Positions 25,293 to 34,172 are shown, counted from the stretch's first letter. The stretch is DNA of 37,026 nt from JACNKV01 sp964388155 (GCA_964388155.1 CAYLYH010000026.1:1-37026), one strand, 5' to 3'. Made by a program: numbers and translations. The notes: generated by a model not told the origin, from the letters alone.

Positions 25293-26738
25293 TTAGTTTT
25301 CAATTTGGTCTAAAGCCTGAGTCCAGAGGGATAGTTTTTTGTCACGTAATTCCGAAGTCATTTTCGGTTGAAACACCTGGTCACATTCAATGTTCACTGA
25401 CGGGAATTTACCTTCTTCATCATATCGAAGTAACCGATAAACGCCTAATGCCGTACGGTCTTTCATTGTGGTATGACCGATGTTGACGCGAATCATGTCA
25501 GCCACAAATTGCAGGAGCGGACGTCGGGCGCCACCGCCGCTTGCAGTAATGATCGGGGAGGGTTTTGTCAGCGCCTTACGCATGACGCCGAATATATCAT
25601 GAACAAGAAATCCAATTGATTCCATTCCTGCCCGAACACGCTCATCGTCGGAGGCGTACTTTAATCCAATTTCAACGGATGAAAACCTGTCCTTCCAATG
25701 GGGGGCGGCTAATCCGGAGTCACCGGAAATAAACACACCCCTGGTACTCCCGTCTGTACATCGATCGCGCCATAACATTTTTTTATGCGGGATATTCAGG
25801 TCTTCTTCCAATTGGTAAAAAAGAGAATTGCACGCGTTGATTGTACCCTCCAGCATAAATAACCGATTATTTTTCGATGAGAATAAAACACTTGAGAGCA
25901 ATCCTTGCGTTGTTTGAACCGTTTGACCGGTGTTTAATTGCACCGATCCGGATGTCCCAAAGTTCATCGCAAGTGTTTCCGGCGCTGCCCCACCCTGCCC
26001 GATGAGAGCAGCTTGTTGGTCACCGATGACACATTTTAGCGGAATTTCCACTTCGTCAAATTGAACAAGTCCAAACTCATCGACAGTGGGTGCAATTGGC
26101 GGCAAGCAGTGTTTAGGAATTTGGAATAAATCCAGAAGTTCAGAACTCCAGTCAGATGTATGAATATCATATAGTAGTGTTCTGCACGCAACGGATTCGT
26201 CAATGGAACAAATCCCCGTTAATGCGTGAGTCAGAAATGCACTAAGCGGTCCGAACCAAACGGTTTCGTTTTCAATTCTTTCTTTTAGAGACGAATCCTT
26301 GTCGGAAAGATGAAGAAATTTAGGCGCACCAAAATGAGAACTGAGAGGTGCCCCTGTAATTTTCCAAATACGTTCACTATATCGTGAAAACTCCTCTGCC
26401 TTTTTCCATGCACGGGTGTCCTGCCAACTGATTGCAGGCGTAAACGGTACCAAGGTCTCTTTATCCCAAAATAAAAAAGTTGAACGCTGCACGGCAAAGC
26501 CAATGGATGTAATTTGTCCGGCAGAATTTTTTACGTATTCAAGAGCGCCAGAAATTAATGTCGAACATGCGTGAAGAATATCCATGGGATCACTTTCAAC
26601 ATGCTTTGGAGCAGGATGCAGAAGCGTGTGCCGAATCCTGTTTGTATGGACGATCTGACCATCGGAGTCAAATAAAAATGCTTTGGTGGAGGATGTCCCC
26701 TGGTCAATGATTAAATAATAGTTAGTCGTTGAGTTCAT
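25293..26738 (-). CDS. FGGY-family carbohydrate kinase (glycerol kinase-like)
   Basis: This is a 481-aa ATP-dependent sugar or polyol kinase of the actin-fold FGGY family. The phosphate-1 loop is DQGTSSTKAFLFD from D12. GDQQAAL with D240 is the catalytic base region, and SGGGARRPLLQFVAD is the second nucleotide-binding segment. It is closest in layout to glycerol kinase. However, where glycerol kinase has Q-R-E-T contacting glycerol, this protein has Q84-R85-S86-T87, so glycerol should not be assumed. It lies 159 nt downstream of the acyltransferase gene, behind a hairpin-rich repeat that probably separates the transcripts. The substrate is undetermined. Confidence 0.85.
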   Translation of the reverse strand: MNSTTNYYLIIDQGTSSTKAFLFDSDGQIVHTNRIRHTLLHPAPKHVESDPMDILHACSTLISGALEYVKNSAGQITSIGFAVQRSTFLFWDKETLVPFTPAISWQDTRAWKKAEEFSRYSERIWKITGAPLSSHFGAPKFLHLSDKDSSLKERIENETVWFGPLSAFLTHALTGICSIDESVACRTLLYDIHTSDWSSELLDLFQIPKHCLPPIAPTVDEFGLVQFDEVEIPLKCVIGDQQAALIGQGGAAPETLAMNFGTSGSVQLNTGQTVQTTQGLLSSVLFSSKNNRLFMLEGTINACNSLFYQLEEDLNIPHKKMLWRDRCTDGSTRGVFISGDSGLAAPHWKDRFSSVEIGLKYASDDERVRAGMESIGFLVHDIFGVMRKALTKPSPIITASGGGARRPLLQFVADMIRVNIGHTTMKDRTALGVYRLLRYDEEGKFPSVNIECDQVFQPKMTSELRDKKLSLWTQALDQIEN

Positions 26739-26762
26739 ATCGTAACTCTCTATTTATTGCCT

Positions 26763-26892
26763 GTCTATAAAATCGGTAAATCCCCCTTTCAAAGGCTTTT
26801 TTCGCCTTTGATAAGGGGGGTATTCCTCGACAAAACCAATCCTTCCGAAGGGCAATAAAACCTTCGGAAGGATTAGCTTTGAATTTATAGAC
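26763..26892. repeat. 130-bp composite hairpin element
   Basis: An outer perfect 9-bp inverted repeat (GTCTATAAA at 26763-26771, TTTATAGAC at 26884-26892) encloses two strong hairpins. The first pairs 26782-26796 with 26804-26819 (CAAAGGC/GCCTTTG plus a C-run/G-run stem with one bulge). The second is a perfect 14-bp stem, 26838-26851 with 26861-26874. The whole can fold as a three-way junction. It fills the gap between the acyltransferase stop and the kinase start, and looks like a MITE or REP-type non-autonomous repeat. It could also end transcription. Confidence 0.7.
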
Positions 26893-26897
26893 TGACA

Positions 26898-28268
26898 CTA
26901 TTTAGCTGTTTTAGGTGAAAACCCGATCGAAGTCAGATAGTCATCCTTTGCCTTGTTGATAAAATCAATGAGCTGGGTACGTTGTTGTATCAGTAAATAA
27001 ATCAACCGGCGTTTTTTCGAAAAAATGGATAAAAATCGAAGTTGCTGGCGATAATCATGTATACGGTGAAGATATTTAAGGACGAAGTTCCCACTCATTG
27101 GCAGAGTAAGGGCGTAAACAAACGCCCAGAAAAAGCTGCCTGAAAAAAACCATACTGCCATAATTTCGATAGGATAATAAATTAAAAATACTGCCGTACC
27201 GGTTATCATTTTCCATGAGGCAATTTCTGCTTTAGCGCGGACAAAGTGTGATGTGTACCAGCGGGGAAACTTGTAAGGAATGACATTGTTAATTACACCA
27301 TATAAATAAACAGGAAATAAGAAAACGAGATATGACAAAGCCTTTATTTGTGCTGAAAGCGCTACGCCAGGGGCTGATGGATCTAAAAATTCATCTTTGA
27401 GATTTAACCGCGATAACAGACGTTCATATTTATGTAAAAGTCCCTTAAATGTTTCCACCTGTTCGGGATGATTATCATAATACCACTCAACGGCATTTAT
27501 AAGTCCTTTTGTAACGGAAAAATCATCTTTTTTGTTGTTGATTTCCAGCCCGAGGTCCACGACCAATTCTTGTTTGTAAATGGTTTCTAATGCTTCAACA
27601 ATGTGTTGTGTTTCCAAATCCTTTAGATTCACCGTCAGCTTTGATAATGCTGTTTCAATTTGAGTGGTAACCTGATGAACAGCCTCAATTTTGTCCTCTT
27701 CATAAAGAGCCTTAAAATCGTTCAATCGAATTGGCTGCCCGAACCTCACAAGCGCATCACTGCGAAATCGAATCGAATTGCTGTAATTAATTCCAACGGG
27801 GATGATATGAACATCTAACTCCCAATTTCCGTGTAGTTCAGCCCCAAAGCCGATACGGGCAGCGCCGGTCTTAATTTTGCTTAATATCCGCTCGCCGGTA
27901 GAGACACCCTCCGGAAAAATTAAAAATGCTTTATTTTCTTTTAACAGATTGAACGCTTTTGAAAAACTTTCTTTGTTTTTGTGCATCTGGCTTGGATTGT
28001 CTTGTCTGCGAAACAGAGGGACGAGGTGAATCTTTTGCAAGAACCAATTTGCAAACGACGTTGAAAAAAGCGTGCTTTTTGCAAAAAAGTGAAGGTTTCG
28101 ACAACACGTGTATCCAATCACAATTGGATCCATCATCGTGTTCGGATGGTTTGATGTGAAAATGAGTGGTTTGTTCTTTGGAATGGTGTCCGCGTGTTCT
28201 GATGAAATGGAATTAAAAAAAGTTTTTATCGCAGTAATGGCTAAAAGTTTGATGAAGCGGTACAGCAT
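26898..28268 (-). CDS. PlsC-like glycerolipid acyltransferase with C-terminal membrane helices
   Basis: This is a 456-aa protein with an N-terminal 1-acylglycerol-3-phosphate O-acyltransferase (PlsC) domain. The catalytic histidine H41 is in NHPNTMMD, with D47. This is the H-x5-D spacing also known from the NHPNSFLD-type group, rather than H-x4-D. FPEG at 118-121 is the glycerol-phosphate-binding motif. The middle (about 190-300) is polar and helical. Residues about 305-400 contain several hydrophobic helices, so it is an inner-membrane enzyme. It probably transfers acyl chains to a phospholipid precursor. The ATG overlaps the stop of the preceding gene by 1 nt (TAATG), so the pair is translationally coupled. 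Confidence 0.85.
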   Translation of the reverse strand: MLYRFIKLLAITAIKTFFNSISSEHADTIPKNKPLIFTSNHPNTMMDPIVIGYTCCRNLHFFAKSTLFSTSFANWFLQKIHLVPLFRRQDNPSQMHKNKESFSKAFNLLKENKAFLIFPEGVSTGERILSKIKTGAARIGFGAELHGNWELDVHIIPVGINYSNSIRFRSDALVRFGQPIRLNDFKALYEEDKIEAVHQVTTQIETALSKLTVNLKDLETQHIVEALETIYKQELVVDLGLEINNKKDDFSVTKGLINAVEWYYDNHPEQVETFKGLLHKYERLLSRLNLKDEFLDPSAPGVALSAQIKALSYLVFLFPVYLYGVINNVIPYKFPRWYTSHFVRAKAEIASWKMITGTAVFLIYYPIEIMAVWFFSGSFFWAFVYALTLPMSGNFVLKYLHRIHDYRQQLRFLSIFSKKRRLIYLLIQQRTQLIDFINKAKDDYLTSIGFSPKTAK

Positions 28269-29293
28269 TATTTAACCTTTTTGCACAGGGCTCGAATATC
28301 AAACATATTTGGATTCGGAATTTCGTTTTTATCCACCAATGTTTTTAAATAATTTACCGAAAAACTTGGCTTGGCGATTGAATCATAATATGTAAACATC
28401 GCCTGTATTTCATCTGTTTGATACACAGCACAATATTTAGGCAGGTTCATCAAAACCGTTTTTGACTTTGGCATGAGTGTAAGGTTGAATCCTTTGTAAT
28501 AATAAGACGGGTTGTAAGACTCATCCCAGTAAGGATTTACATAATCATTGAGGTTAAATTCACCCATAAGTGTCCACCCTGCCGTTGTTTTCTCTAAGTG
28601 GGGTTCTTTTTTTGAACACAAATTTTTTGCGAATAAGAACCCCTGAAAATTACTTTCAAGATCTGCATAAGAAAACACACCTGACGGAATTTTCCCCAAT
28701 ACTTTTTTTTCGCTAAAAATCCCCATCTGAATGGCTTTTTTAATCGCATCATCTTCTGAAGAACCGTTTTTCAGCGCGATTCTGTAAACTTGATAATACA
28801 GATATCCCGAACCCATAAAATGCGTGAGTTTGTCCAAGCCGATATAGATACCGTCCACATTGATGATCTCGTCAATTTGTGTGTCTAAACTAATTTCTTG
28901 AAGTCGATTCTGTGATGTAGAATTTGTTTCTTTCCAGAAAACACTATTTCGAAAATATTCGGGGAGATTTGTATTAACAGAAGGCGTGTGGTCAATTTCG
29001 AAACTTTGTTTTATGTGCTGCTCGATTGGAGAGTTTAGCACAACGCCAAAATGCTGAAGAATTCGTCCGGCGGCATCTTCACAGGAACAATCAGGGGTTT
29101 GCAGATTGATGGCATCCAGTGCATCCTGGATTTCTCGGTTGTAAATATTATTCAACTGTGCAGAGCTTCCGGACGGTAGATGACTCCACGAAAGGTAGTG
29201 ATCAACCTCACCGGCATAAAGAACAGTGAAACACAAAAGCCCGAGAAACGGTTTGATTATTTTTACATTTACTTCATTTAGTATATTGTTCAT
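28268..29293 (-). CDS. Secreted or periplasmic protein of unknown function
   Basis: I do not recognise this 341-aa protein. The start used is the ATG at 29293, because the longer frame begins with TTG. A hydrophobic stretch (about 15-26, ending in a YAG-like cleavage site) is a probable signal peptide after a somewhat long N-region. The best-conserved-looking part is GLDKLTHFMGSGYLYYQVYRIA (about 152-173), followed by a GVFSYADLESNFQGFLFAKNLC block. A DK-x-x-HF pattern in a secreted protein recalls families of small periplasmic proteins, but I cannot name one. A Cys pair (CSC) lies near residue 70. Its stop overlaps the acyltransferase start (TAATG), so the two products are made together and may act in lipid or envelope metabolism. 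Confidence 0.7.
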   Translation of the reverse strand: MNNILNEVNVKIIKPFLGLLCFTVLYAGEVDHYLSWSHLPSGSSAQLNNIYNREIQDALDAINLQTPDCSCEDAAGRILQHFGVVLNSPIEQHIKQSFEIDHTPSVNTNLPEYFRNSVFWKETNSTSQNRLQEISLDTQIDEIINVDGIYIGLDKLTHFMGSGYLYYQVYRIALKNGSSEDDAIKKAIQMGIFSEKKVLGKIPSGVFSYADLESNFQGFLFAKNLCSKKEPHLEKTTAGWTLMGEFNLNDYVNPYWDESYNPSYYYKGFNLTLMPKSKTVLMNLPKYCAVYQTDEIQAMFTYYDSIAKPSFSVNYLKTLVDKNEIPNPNMFDIRALCKKVK

Positions 29294-29371
29294 GAACAAT
29301 CCGGGTTAATAACAAAGTGAAATATTGTTCCCCACCAGGCTGAAACTATCATGTAATTCCGATTGAAAACA

Positions 29372-30835
29372 TCATTTATTTCGAAACAGCGGATAAAAAT
29401 CAACGGTGTATCGGAGATCAATAAAACCGGTTAGATTCCCCGAACCGTTGATATTTGATAATAAATAGGCGTTGATGTTAATCCGCATTGGCAAACGAAA
29501 AGAAAACGGAAAACCTCCGCCACCATACACCGCCCAGCCGTTTGGTGATCGCCCTACACCTTCCGAAAAACTGATTGGAATTTTCCATCCAAGTGCTGTA
29601 AACGGTATTTTTACCGGAATAGAAACTTGCTGACGAAGACCGCCTTGAATTAACGGGACAATCGTTTTGTTATACGTCAACACAGATAGAGAAACAATCG
29701 GATTGATATTTTTGATGAAATAAAAAGAGTATGGACGTGACACACTAAATTCCACCACGGCATTTATGAGCGGGGTTTCATCAAAGGATTTTCCGGCAAG
29801 GAGAGAAATGCCTGCGCCGACACCATAATTGATAAACCGTTTATTTTTTACAACCTCAACAGTGTCTGTTTGTTTTATGATAAGGGTATCGACAACTTCA
29901 ATCAGGGTAACCGGAGAATATGTTGTGTCAATCTGGTCGACATTGATTCGATACTGCTGCTCAATGAGTTGCGCCAGTTTTTCGATATCTTCTTTTTTCG
30001 TTCTTTCCATAAATCTCACAACATCAGACATTCCGGTGCGATCTTTTTTAACCACAAGGTTTTCTCTGTATCGATCTGAAAAGGGGAGAATCCGCCGTTC
30101 GCTGAGTGTCATATCGGGGCTAAAGACAGACAAAATCACCTCACCCAGCGGTTCATTGTATGTGTAGGTAAACGTACGGATGATTGCCCCACGCTTGTTA
30201 TAATATCGTATTTTTTCCAAGAGTCCTTTTTGATTATATTCCAAACGATGCGAACCCACCAGCGATGAGTCTCTCCTAAAATATCGGGATGTAATCCCCA
30301 TCCCGCCTTTAGGAAGGTGAGTAATCTTAAAGGTATAAGAATAAAACAGATAGCCTGTTTTATCTCCAGCCCAAAGTGATTTGATTCGCCCATCGGAGAA
30401 AAACGTAAGATTTGCAGTCCAGCCGGGGCGCATTTCACTCACATCCGGTGCAAACAAAAATGGGTGCAAACGTGTCAGCGGTTTTCGCACATGGAATTCA
30501 ATATTATACGAAGAACGTTCTCCTTCTTTGTTCCAGCGAAGATGGTATGTCCATTGATCTGTCTCTGTGGAATCAATGTACGTCACATTTTTTACCAGTC
30601 CGCGCCGATTGAAAACAGCTCGATAGTGGGGGCGGTTTTTTATCTCTGGGGGTGTTCGTCCACCAAATAATTCTCTGGAATCCGGGTCCCAGTTTTCAAA
30701 ATAGAGCGTCAGTTTTTTCCATTGAGTGTGAGACAGATCTGAATTAAGTGTGTCGGCGGGCGTTTCTCCTGTAACAATGGCACAGGTAAAAATGACCGGA
30801 ATGAGAAGACGAAGAAGTCGGGGTTGTTTGTTCAT
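29372..30835 (-). CDS. Probable outer-membrane protein of unknown function
   Basis: This is a 487-aa exported protein. I start it at the ATG at 30835, which gives a proper signal peptide (MNKQPRLLRLLIPVIF, cleaved near residue 24) and lies 4 nt after the stop of the PEGA gene. Residues about 40-270 form a beta-rich region with repeated Y-x-x-x-G / R-Y-Y-x-x-x-G strands reminiscent of YD-type or MORN-like variant repeats. About 270-340 is a charged helical linker. About 340-487 alternates hydrophobic strands and glycine turns (YGVGAGISLLAG, WAVYGGGGFPFSF), suggesting a small beta-barrel. No family name is assigned. Confidence 0.65.
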   Translation of the reverse strand: MNKQPRLLRLLIPVIFTCAIVTGETPADTLNSDLSHTQWKKLTLYFENWDPDSRELFGGRTPPEIKNRPHYRAVFNRRGLVKNVTYIDSTETDQWTYHLRWNKEGERSSYNIEFHVRKPLTRLHPFLFAPDVSEMRPGWTANLTFFSDGRIKSLWAGDKTGYLFYSYTFKITHLPKGGMGITSRYFRRDSSLVGSHRLEYNQKGLLEKIRYYNKRGAIIRTFTYTYNEPLGEVILSVFSPDMTLSERRILPFSDRYRENLVVKKDRTGMSDVVRFMERTKKEDIEKLAQLIEQQYRINVDQIDTTYSPVTLIEVVDTLIIKQTDTVEVVKNKRFINYGVGAGISLLAGKSFDETPLINAVVEFSVSRPYSFYFIKNINPIVSLSVLTYNKTIVPLIQGGLRQQVSIPVKIPFTALGWKIPISFSEGVGRSPNGWAVYGGGGFPFSFRLPMRININAYLLSNINGSGNLTGFIDLRYTVDFYPLFRNK

Positions 30836-30839
30836 GGCG

Positions 30840-31271
30840 TTAGGCAATCCATGTGAGGAAAAAGACAACAAAGATTACCATAGAAAACCCAACCCACCGG
30901 CTTGAGGAAATTCGCTTTTGATACTCGTTGAGCTCACCCTCAATTGATCGATAACCTACCGTAACGCGGACAACCTTTCCATCTTCGACAAGAACGTCCT
31001 GTTGTCCCATTCGGAAAAGAGCCTGCATTTTTCTGGTGGAGGGGACATCTTCAAGCATGGGTTCGGTAAGATCAGGAAAAACGCTGACACGATGCCACCC
31101 TGGTATCACATCTACAACATCGTTAATGGGAGATCGCCCAATCTCGTCTCCGTCAACATAAATAGGTATGTTCGGCATGTCGCAGTGGATGGAAATCCCT
31201 GTTTGTCCGGGACGGTCATTTGCAAACACAAAGACAAAGAGACAAACGAACAAGCCAATATGTTTTTTCAT
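30840..31271 (-). CDS. PEGA-domain protein with C-terminal membrane anchor
   Basis: This is a 143-aa exported protein. A signal peptide (KKHIGLFVCLFVFVFA) is followed by a PEGA-type domain: IPIYVDGDEIGRSPI, then VIPGWHRVSVFP, the usual hairpin pattern of this extracytoplasmic beta domain. A final hydrophobic helix (about 124-142) should anchor it in the membrane. The ATG at 31271 is preceded by AAAGGGTG, so I prefer it to the GTG two codons upstream. The next gene starts 4 nt after its stop, which suggests the two work together at the envelope. It lies 83 nt after dnaG on the same strand. Confidence 0.75.
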   Translation of the reverse strand: MKKHIGLFVCLFVFVFANDRPGQTGISIHCDMPNIPIYVDGDEIGRSPINDVVDVIPGWHRVSVFPDLTEPMLEDVPSTRKMQALFRMGQQDVLVEDGKVVRVTVGYRSIEGELNEYQKRISSSRWVGFSMVIFVVFFLTWIA

Positions 31272-31354
31272 GGACACCCTTTCTGTTTTAACAAGGGAAT
31301 TTGGTGTTAAGAAGAACGAAAAAAATTATGCAAGGATACCGCATGGATAAGGAA

Positions 31355-33118
31355 CTACCCGCTGAGTGCTTTTAGTTCTTCTTGAAGTTCTGCGATCTCG
31401 ATGATGAGTGGCGTTACGTCTTTCCCCTCAGTTTCTAATGTCCTAATTTGAAGCCTGGCTTCTTGTATCTTTTTTCGTAGCGGAGCCGTTTTTAACGTGT
31501 GTACACAATCTTTTACGGTTTGCTGCGGGTCGGTGCACGGAATAGGATTCATCAATAGTTTTGCCACTGCATTTCGCTCGGTTTCATCTGTAAAAGAATC
31601 GATAATTGAAGGATAGTGAATGTCCTCATAATGCGGCATTAATAGTTCAGCTAAATGCTTCAGAATCGGTTCTGAAAACATATCCAAATGGATATTTTCA
31701 CGGACGATTTGCCGATTTTCCACATCCTCTCCGGCAAGGATCTTTGTCAGCTCTACTTGCGCTTTTTGCACCTTTGTAGTGAAAGAAATTTCCAACGGTT
31801 TTCCAGAAACTTCGTAGGGTGCAGCACCGCGGGTTTTGAACCGACTGCGTTCCCGCTGCATGGCTCTGGCTAAATCAACCTCGTTTACATTTAGTTGTTG
31901 TGACAATATTCGCATCAAATCATCACGGATAATTCCGTCAGGGATTTCGGAAACATCCTTGACTACCCCGCGAATAAACTGCGAGCGTTCAGCCGTGCGG
32001 AGTTTGTGAGCATTTTTAGTTTGTAAGTGAAATTGCATTAGCGGAGTGGCCTCATCAATTCCCCGTAGAAAAGCGTCTGCCCCTTGTTGATGCACCCAAT
32101 CGTCCGGATCCATATCTTTGGGAATCACGACAACAAGGGGTTCGACTCCGCCCTTGAACAAAAGATAGCCTGCTTTGAGTGTCGCTTGAATTCCGGCAGC
32201 ATCTCCGTCATACGCCAACAATACTCTGTTTGTAAATTTTTGGATTTGGGCAACATGTCTTTCGGTCATGGCAGTGCCGGAAACGGTAATCACATTTTGG
32301 ATTCCTGCCTGAAACAGCTGGAGAAAATCCATATATCCTTCGACAACAATGGCATAACCGCAGCGGCGAATTGCATTTCTGGACTCGTGTAATCCATAAA
32401 AGACATCACTTTTGTGGTACAATGGTGTTTCCGGAGAGTTCATGTATTTTGCAGGATCTTCCGGATCGATGGCACGTCCGCCAAACGCGATGATACGCCC
32501 GGCCGTGTTAAAAATGGAAAACTGAATGCGATTTCGAAATCGGTCGAATGTTCCTTTTTCTGAGGAAGAAAACAAGCCGGATTTATTTTGAGCATCCGTT
32601 GGAATTTCTTTTTGATTCGCAATTTTCAGAAGCGCATTCCAGGAATCAGGCGCCATCCCGACTTTAAATTGTTTTAGGGTTTTTTCCGTTAATCCGCGGT
32701 CAGATAAATAGGCAAGTATCGTTTTTCCTTTTTCAGAAAACAGCGTACGCCGGTATAAATCTGCAGCCAAATCGTGTAACTCGTACAGATGTGTAAAAAG
32801 TTCTTTTGCCCCGGAGTTTTGAGTGTGCAAGACTTCAATTCCGTATCGTTCACCAAGACGCTGAACCGCCTCGACGAAACTAATTTTTTCATATTCCATG
32901 AGGAAGTTAATAGCACTTCCGCCCACCCCGCAGCCGAAACAATGATAAATTCCCTTGGCAGGAGCCACACTGAAAGAAGCCGTTTTTTCATGGTGAAATG
33001 GACAGATACCAAAATAATTTTGCCCTCGTTTTTTCATATCCACATATTGGGAGACGACATCTAAAATATCCGCCATATCGCGAATACGTTCGATAGTCTC
33101 TTGTGGAATTCTACTCAT
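31355..33118 (-). CDS. dnaG: DNA primase
   Basis: This 587-aa enzyme synthesises RNA primers for replication. The N-terminal CHC2 zinc finger is intact: C39 and H42 in CPFHHEKTASFS, then C60 and C63. The catalytic Toprim domain has E260 in VVEGYMD and the metal-binding YDGDAAG at 303-309 (D304, D306). The C-terminal helical part, which contacts the replicative helicase in other bacteria, is of normal length. The start ATG overlaps the cvpA-like stop by 8 nt (ATGAGTAG). It ends the yqeY-cvpA-dnaG operon. The sigma factor gene rpoD, often next to dnaG, is not here. Confidence 0.97.
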   Translation of the reverse strand: MSRIPQETIERIRDMADILDVVSQYVDMKKRGQNYFGICPFHHEKTASFSVAPAKGIYHCFGCGVGGSAINFLMEYEKISFVEAVQRLGERYGIEVLHTQNSGAKELFTHLYELHDLAADLYRRTLFSEKGKTILAYLSDRGLTEKTLKQFKVGMAPDSWNALLKIANQKEIPTDAQNKSGLFSSSEKGTFDRFRNRIQFSIFNTAGRIIAFGGRAIDPEDPAKYMNSPETPLYHKSDVFYGLHESRNAIRRCGYAIVVEGYMDFLQLFQAGIQNVITVSGTAMTERHVAQIQKFTNRVLLAYDGDAAGIQATLKAGYLLFKGGVEPLVVVIPKDMDPDDWVHQQGADAFLRGIDEATPLMQFHLQTKNAHKLRTAERSQFIRGVVKDVSEIPDGIIRDDLMRILSQQLNVNEVDLARAMQRERSRFKTRGAAPYEVSGKPLEISFTTKVQKAQVELTKILAGEDVENRQIVRENIHLDMFSEPILKHLAELLMPHYEDIHYPSIIDSFTDETERNAVAKLLMNPIPCTDPQQTVKDCVHTLKTAPLRKKIQEARLQIRTLETEGKDVTPLIIEIAELQEELKALSG

Positions 33119-33662
33119 TTTCGGACTCGTTTGTTTCGAGGATGTTTTTGATGTAATCTTCTCCTTCTTTCACCGGGTCTTCCCAGTGAAAAACCGTGAT
33201 AATATTGATGCGAAGATTGGTTAGACTTTTTGCCAGTACGGATTCGGCATGTAAAATATCAGACCATTTGTCCACAGGAGAGATATCCACCAACCAGACA
33301 ACGACGGCAATAAGTATTCCGCCTTTGATGCCACCAAACACAAATCCAAGACTTCGGTTTGCCCACTTACTGCCCTTTGTTATGAGCACGAATTGCAGTA
33401 TTTTTGTGAGAAGACGTATCGCTAAAAGCATCACAGAAAAAACCACAACAAAGCTGAGCATCAATAAAATCCAGGCATCAATCGTTACCCAAGTTGAAAT
33501 CCAAACTGTCATAGGAACGTATGTTTTAAGTGCGATTACGGTCGAGACAATTAACCCCAATAGCTTTCCAAGTTCTTCGATAAACCCGTGTCGAAATCCC
33601 AGAATCCCCAATCCGAGGATAAAAAACAATCCGATTCCGTCCAAAAAGGAGACAAATGTCAT
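33111..33662 (-). CDS. CvpA family membrane protein
   Basis: This is a 183-aa inner-membrane protein with about four helices (roughly 8-25, 33-52, 62-88, 107-125). The spacing and the G-rich GFxxGxIKGG-like segment (LGFVFGGIKGGILIA) match the CvpA/colicin V production family. The biochemical role of that family is not settled, though it is linked to envelope homeostasis. The polar C-terminus contains WEDPVKEGEDYIKN. It overlaps yqeY by 4 nt (ATGA) and dnaG by 8 nt, so all three are translationally coupled. Confidence 0.82.
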   Translation of the reverse strand: MTFVSFLDGIGLFFILGLGILGFRHGFIEELGKLLGLIVSTVIALKTYVPMTVWISTWVTIDAWILLMLSFVVVFSVMLLAIRLLTKILQFVLITKGSKWANRSLGFVFGGIKGGILIAVVVWLVDISPVDKWSDILHAESVLAKSLTNLRINIITVFHWEDPVKEGEDYIKNILETNESENE

Positions 33663-34102
33663 TGAAGCATTTCCCTCAGAAATTGCTGTGCCAATTTACC
33701 GTCAATCTTACCGGCACCTTTTTTCATAATTACCGGCATCACTTTTCCGATATCGGACATGGAGGTTGCTCCGGTTTCTTCAACAGCGGATTTGACAAAC
33801 GCTTTTATTTCTTCGTCGCTCATCATTTTTGGAAGATATCTTTCGATAACCTCGAGTTCATTTTGTTCAGCTTTGACCAGGTCTTTACGATTACCCTTTT
33901 TATACAATTCGATGGATTCTTTACGCTGTTTGGCTAAGGTCTGTAAGATTTTAATTTCTTCGGTTTCGGTCAAGGTATCTCGCTTGTCTATTTGCCTATC
34001 TTTTAGTTTTGCCAATACACCGCGCAATGTTGCAGAGACAACTTTATCACGGGATTTCATTGCCGTGTACATATCTTTTTTAATGGTTTCAAATAAACTC
34101 AT
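33659..34102 (-). CDS. yqeY: GatB/YqeY domain-containing protein
   Basis: This is a 147-aa cytoplasmic protein of the stand-alone YqeY family, related to the tail domain of the GatB amidotransferase subunit that binds tRNA. The N-terminus (LFETIKKDMYTAMKSRDKVVSATLRGVLAKLKD) and the C-terminal IGKVMPVIMKKGAGKIDGKLA are typical. Its cellular role is not established. It is the first gene of a yqeY-cvpA-dnaG operon. The same gene next to dnaG is common in many bacteria, usually with rpsU and rpoD. Confidence 0.9.
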   Translation of the reverse strand: MSLFETIKKDMYTAMKSRDKVVSATLRGVLAKLKDRQIDKRDTLTETEEIKILQTLAKQRKESIELYKKGNRKDLVKAEQNELEVIERYLPKMMSDEEIKAFVKSAVEETGATSMSDIGKVMPVIMKKGAGKIDGKLAQQFLREMLQ

Positions 34103-34157
34103 TTCTATTTCCTGTCAACGTTTCACCTCTGTATTATTTTTCGTTTTGTATTTGTTC

Positions 34158-34172
34158 AACTCCTACGGAGTT
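34158..34172. repeat. REP-like palindrome, TAC loop (copy A)
   Basis: AACTCCTACGGAGTT is a perfect 6-bp stem around TAC. It is paired with copy B 48 nt on. Confidence 0.6.

Noticed and set aside
33196..33729. 177-codon open frame on the plus strand opposite the CvpA-like gene
   Set aside because: It is the antisense shadow of a four-helix membrane protein; its composition mirrors that gene and no start signal is present.
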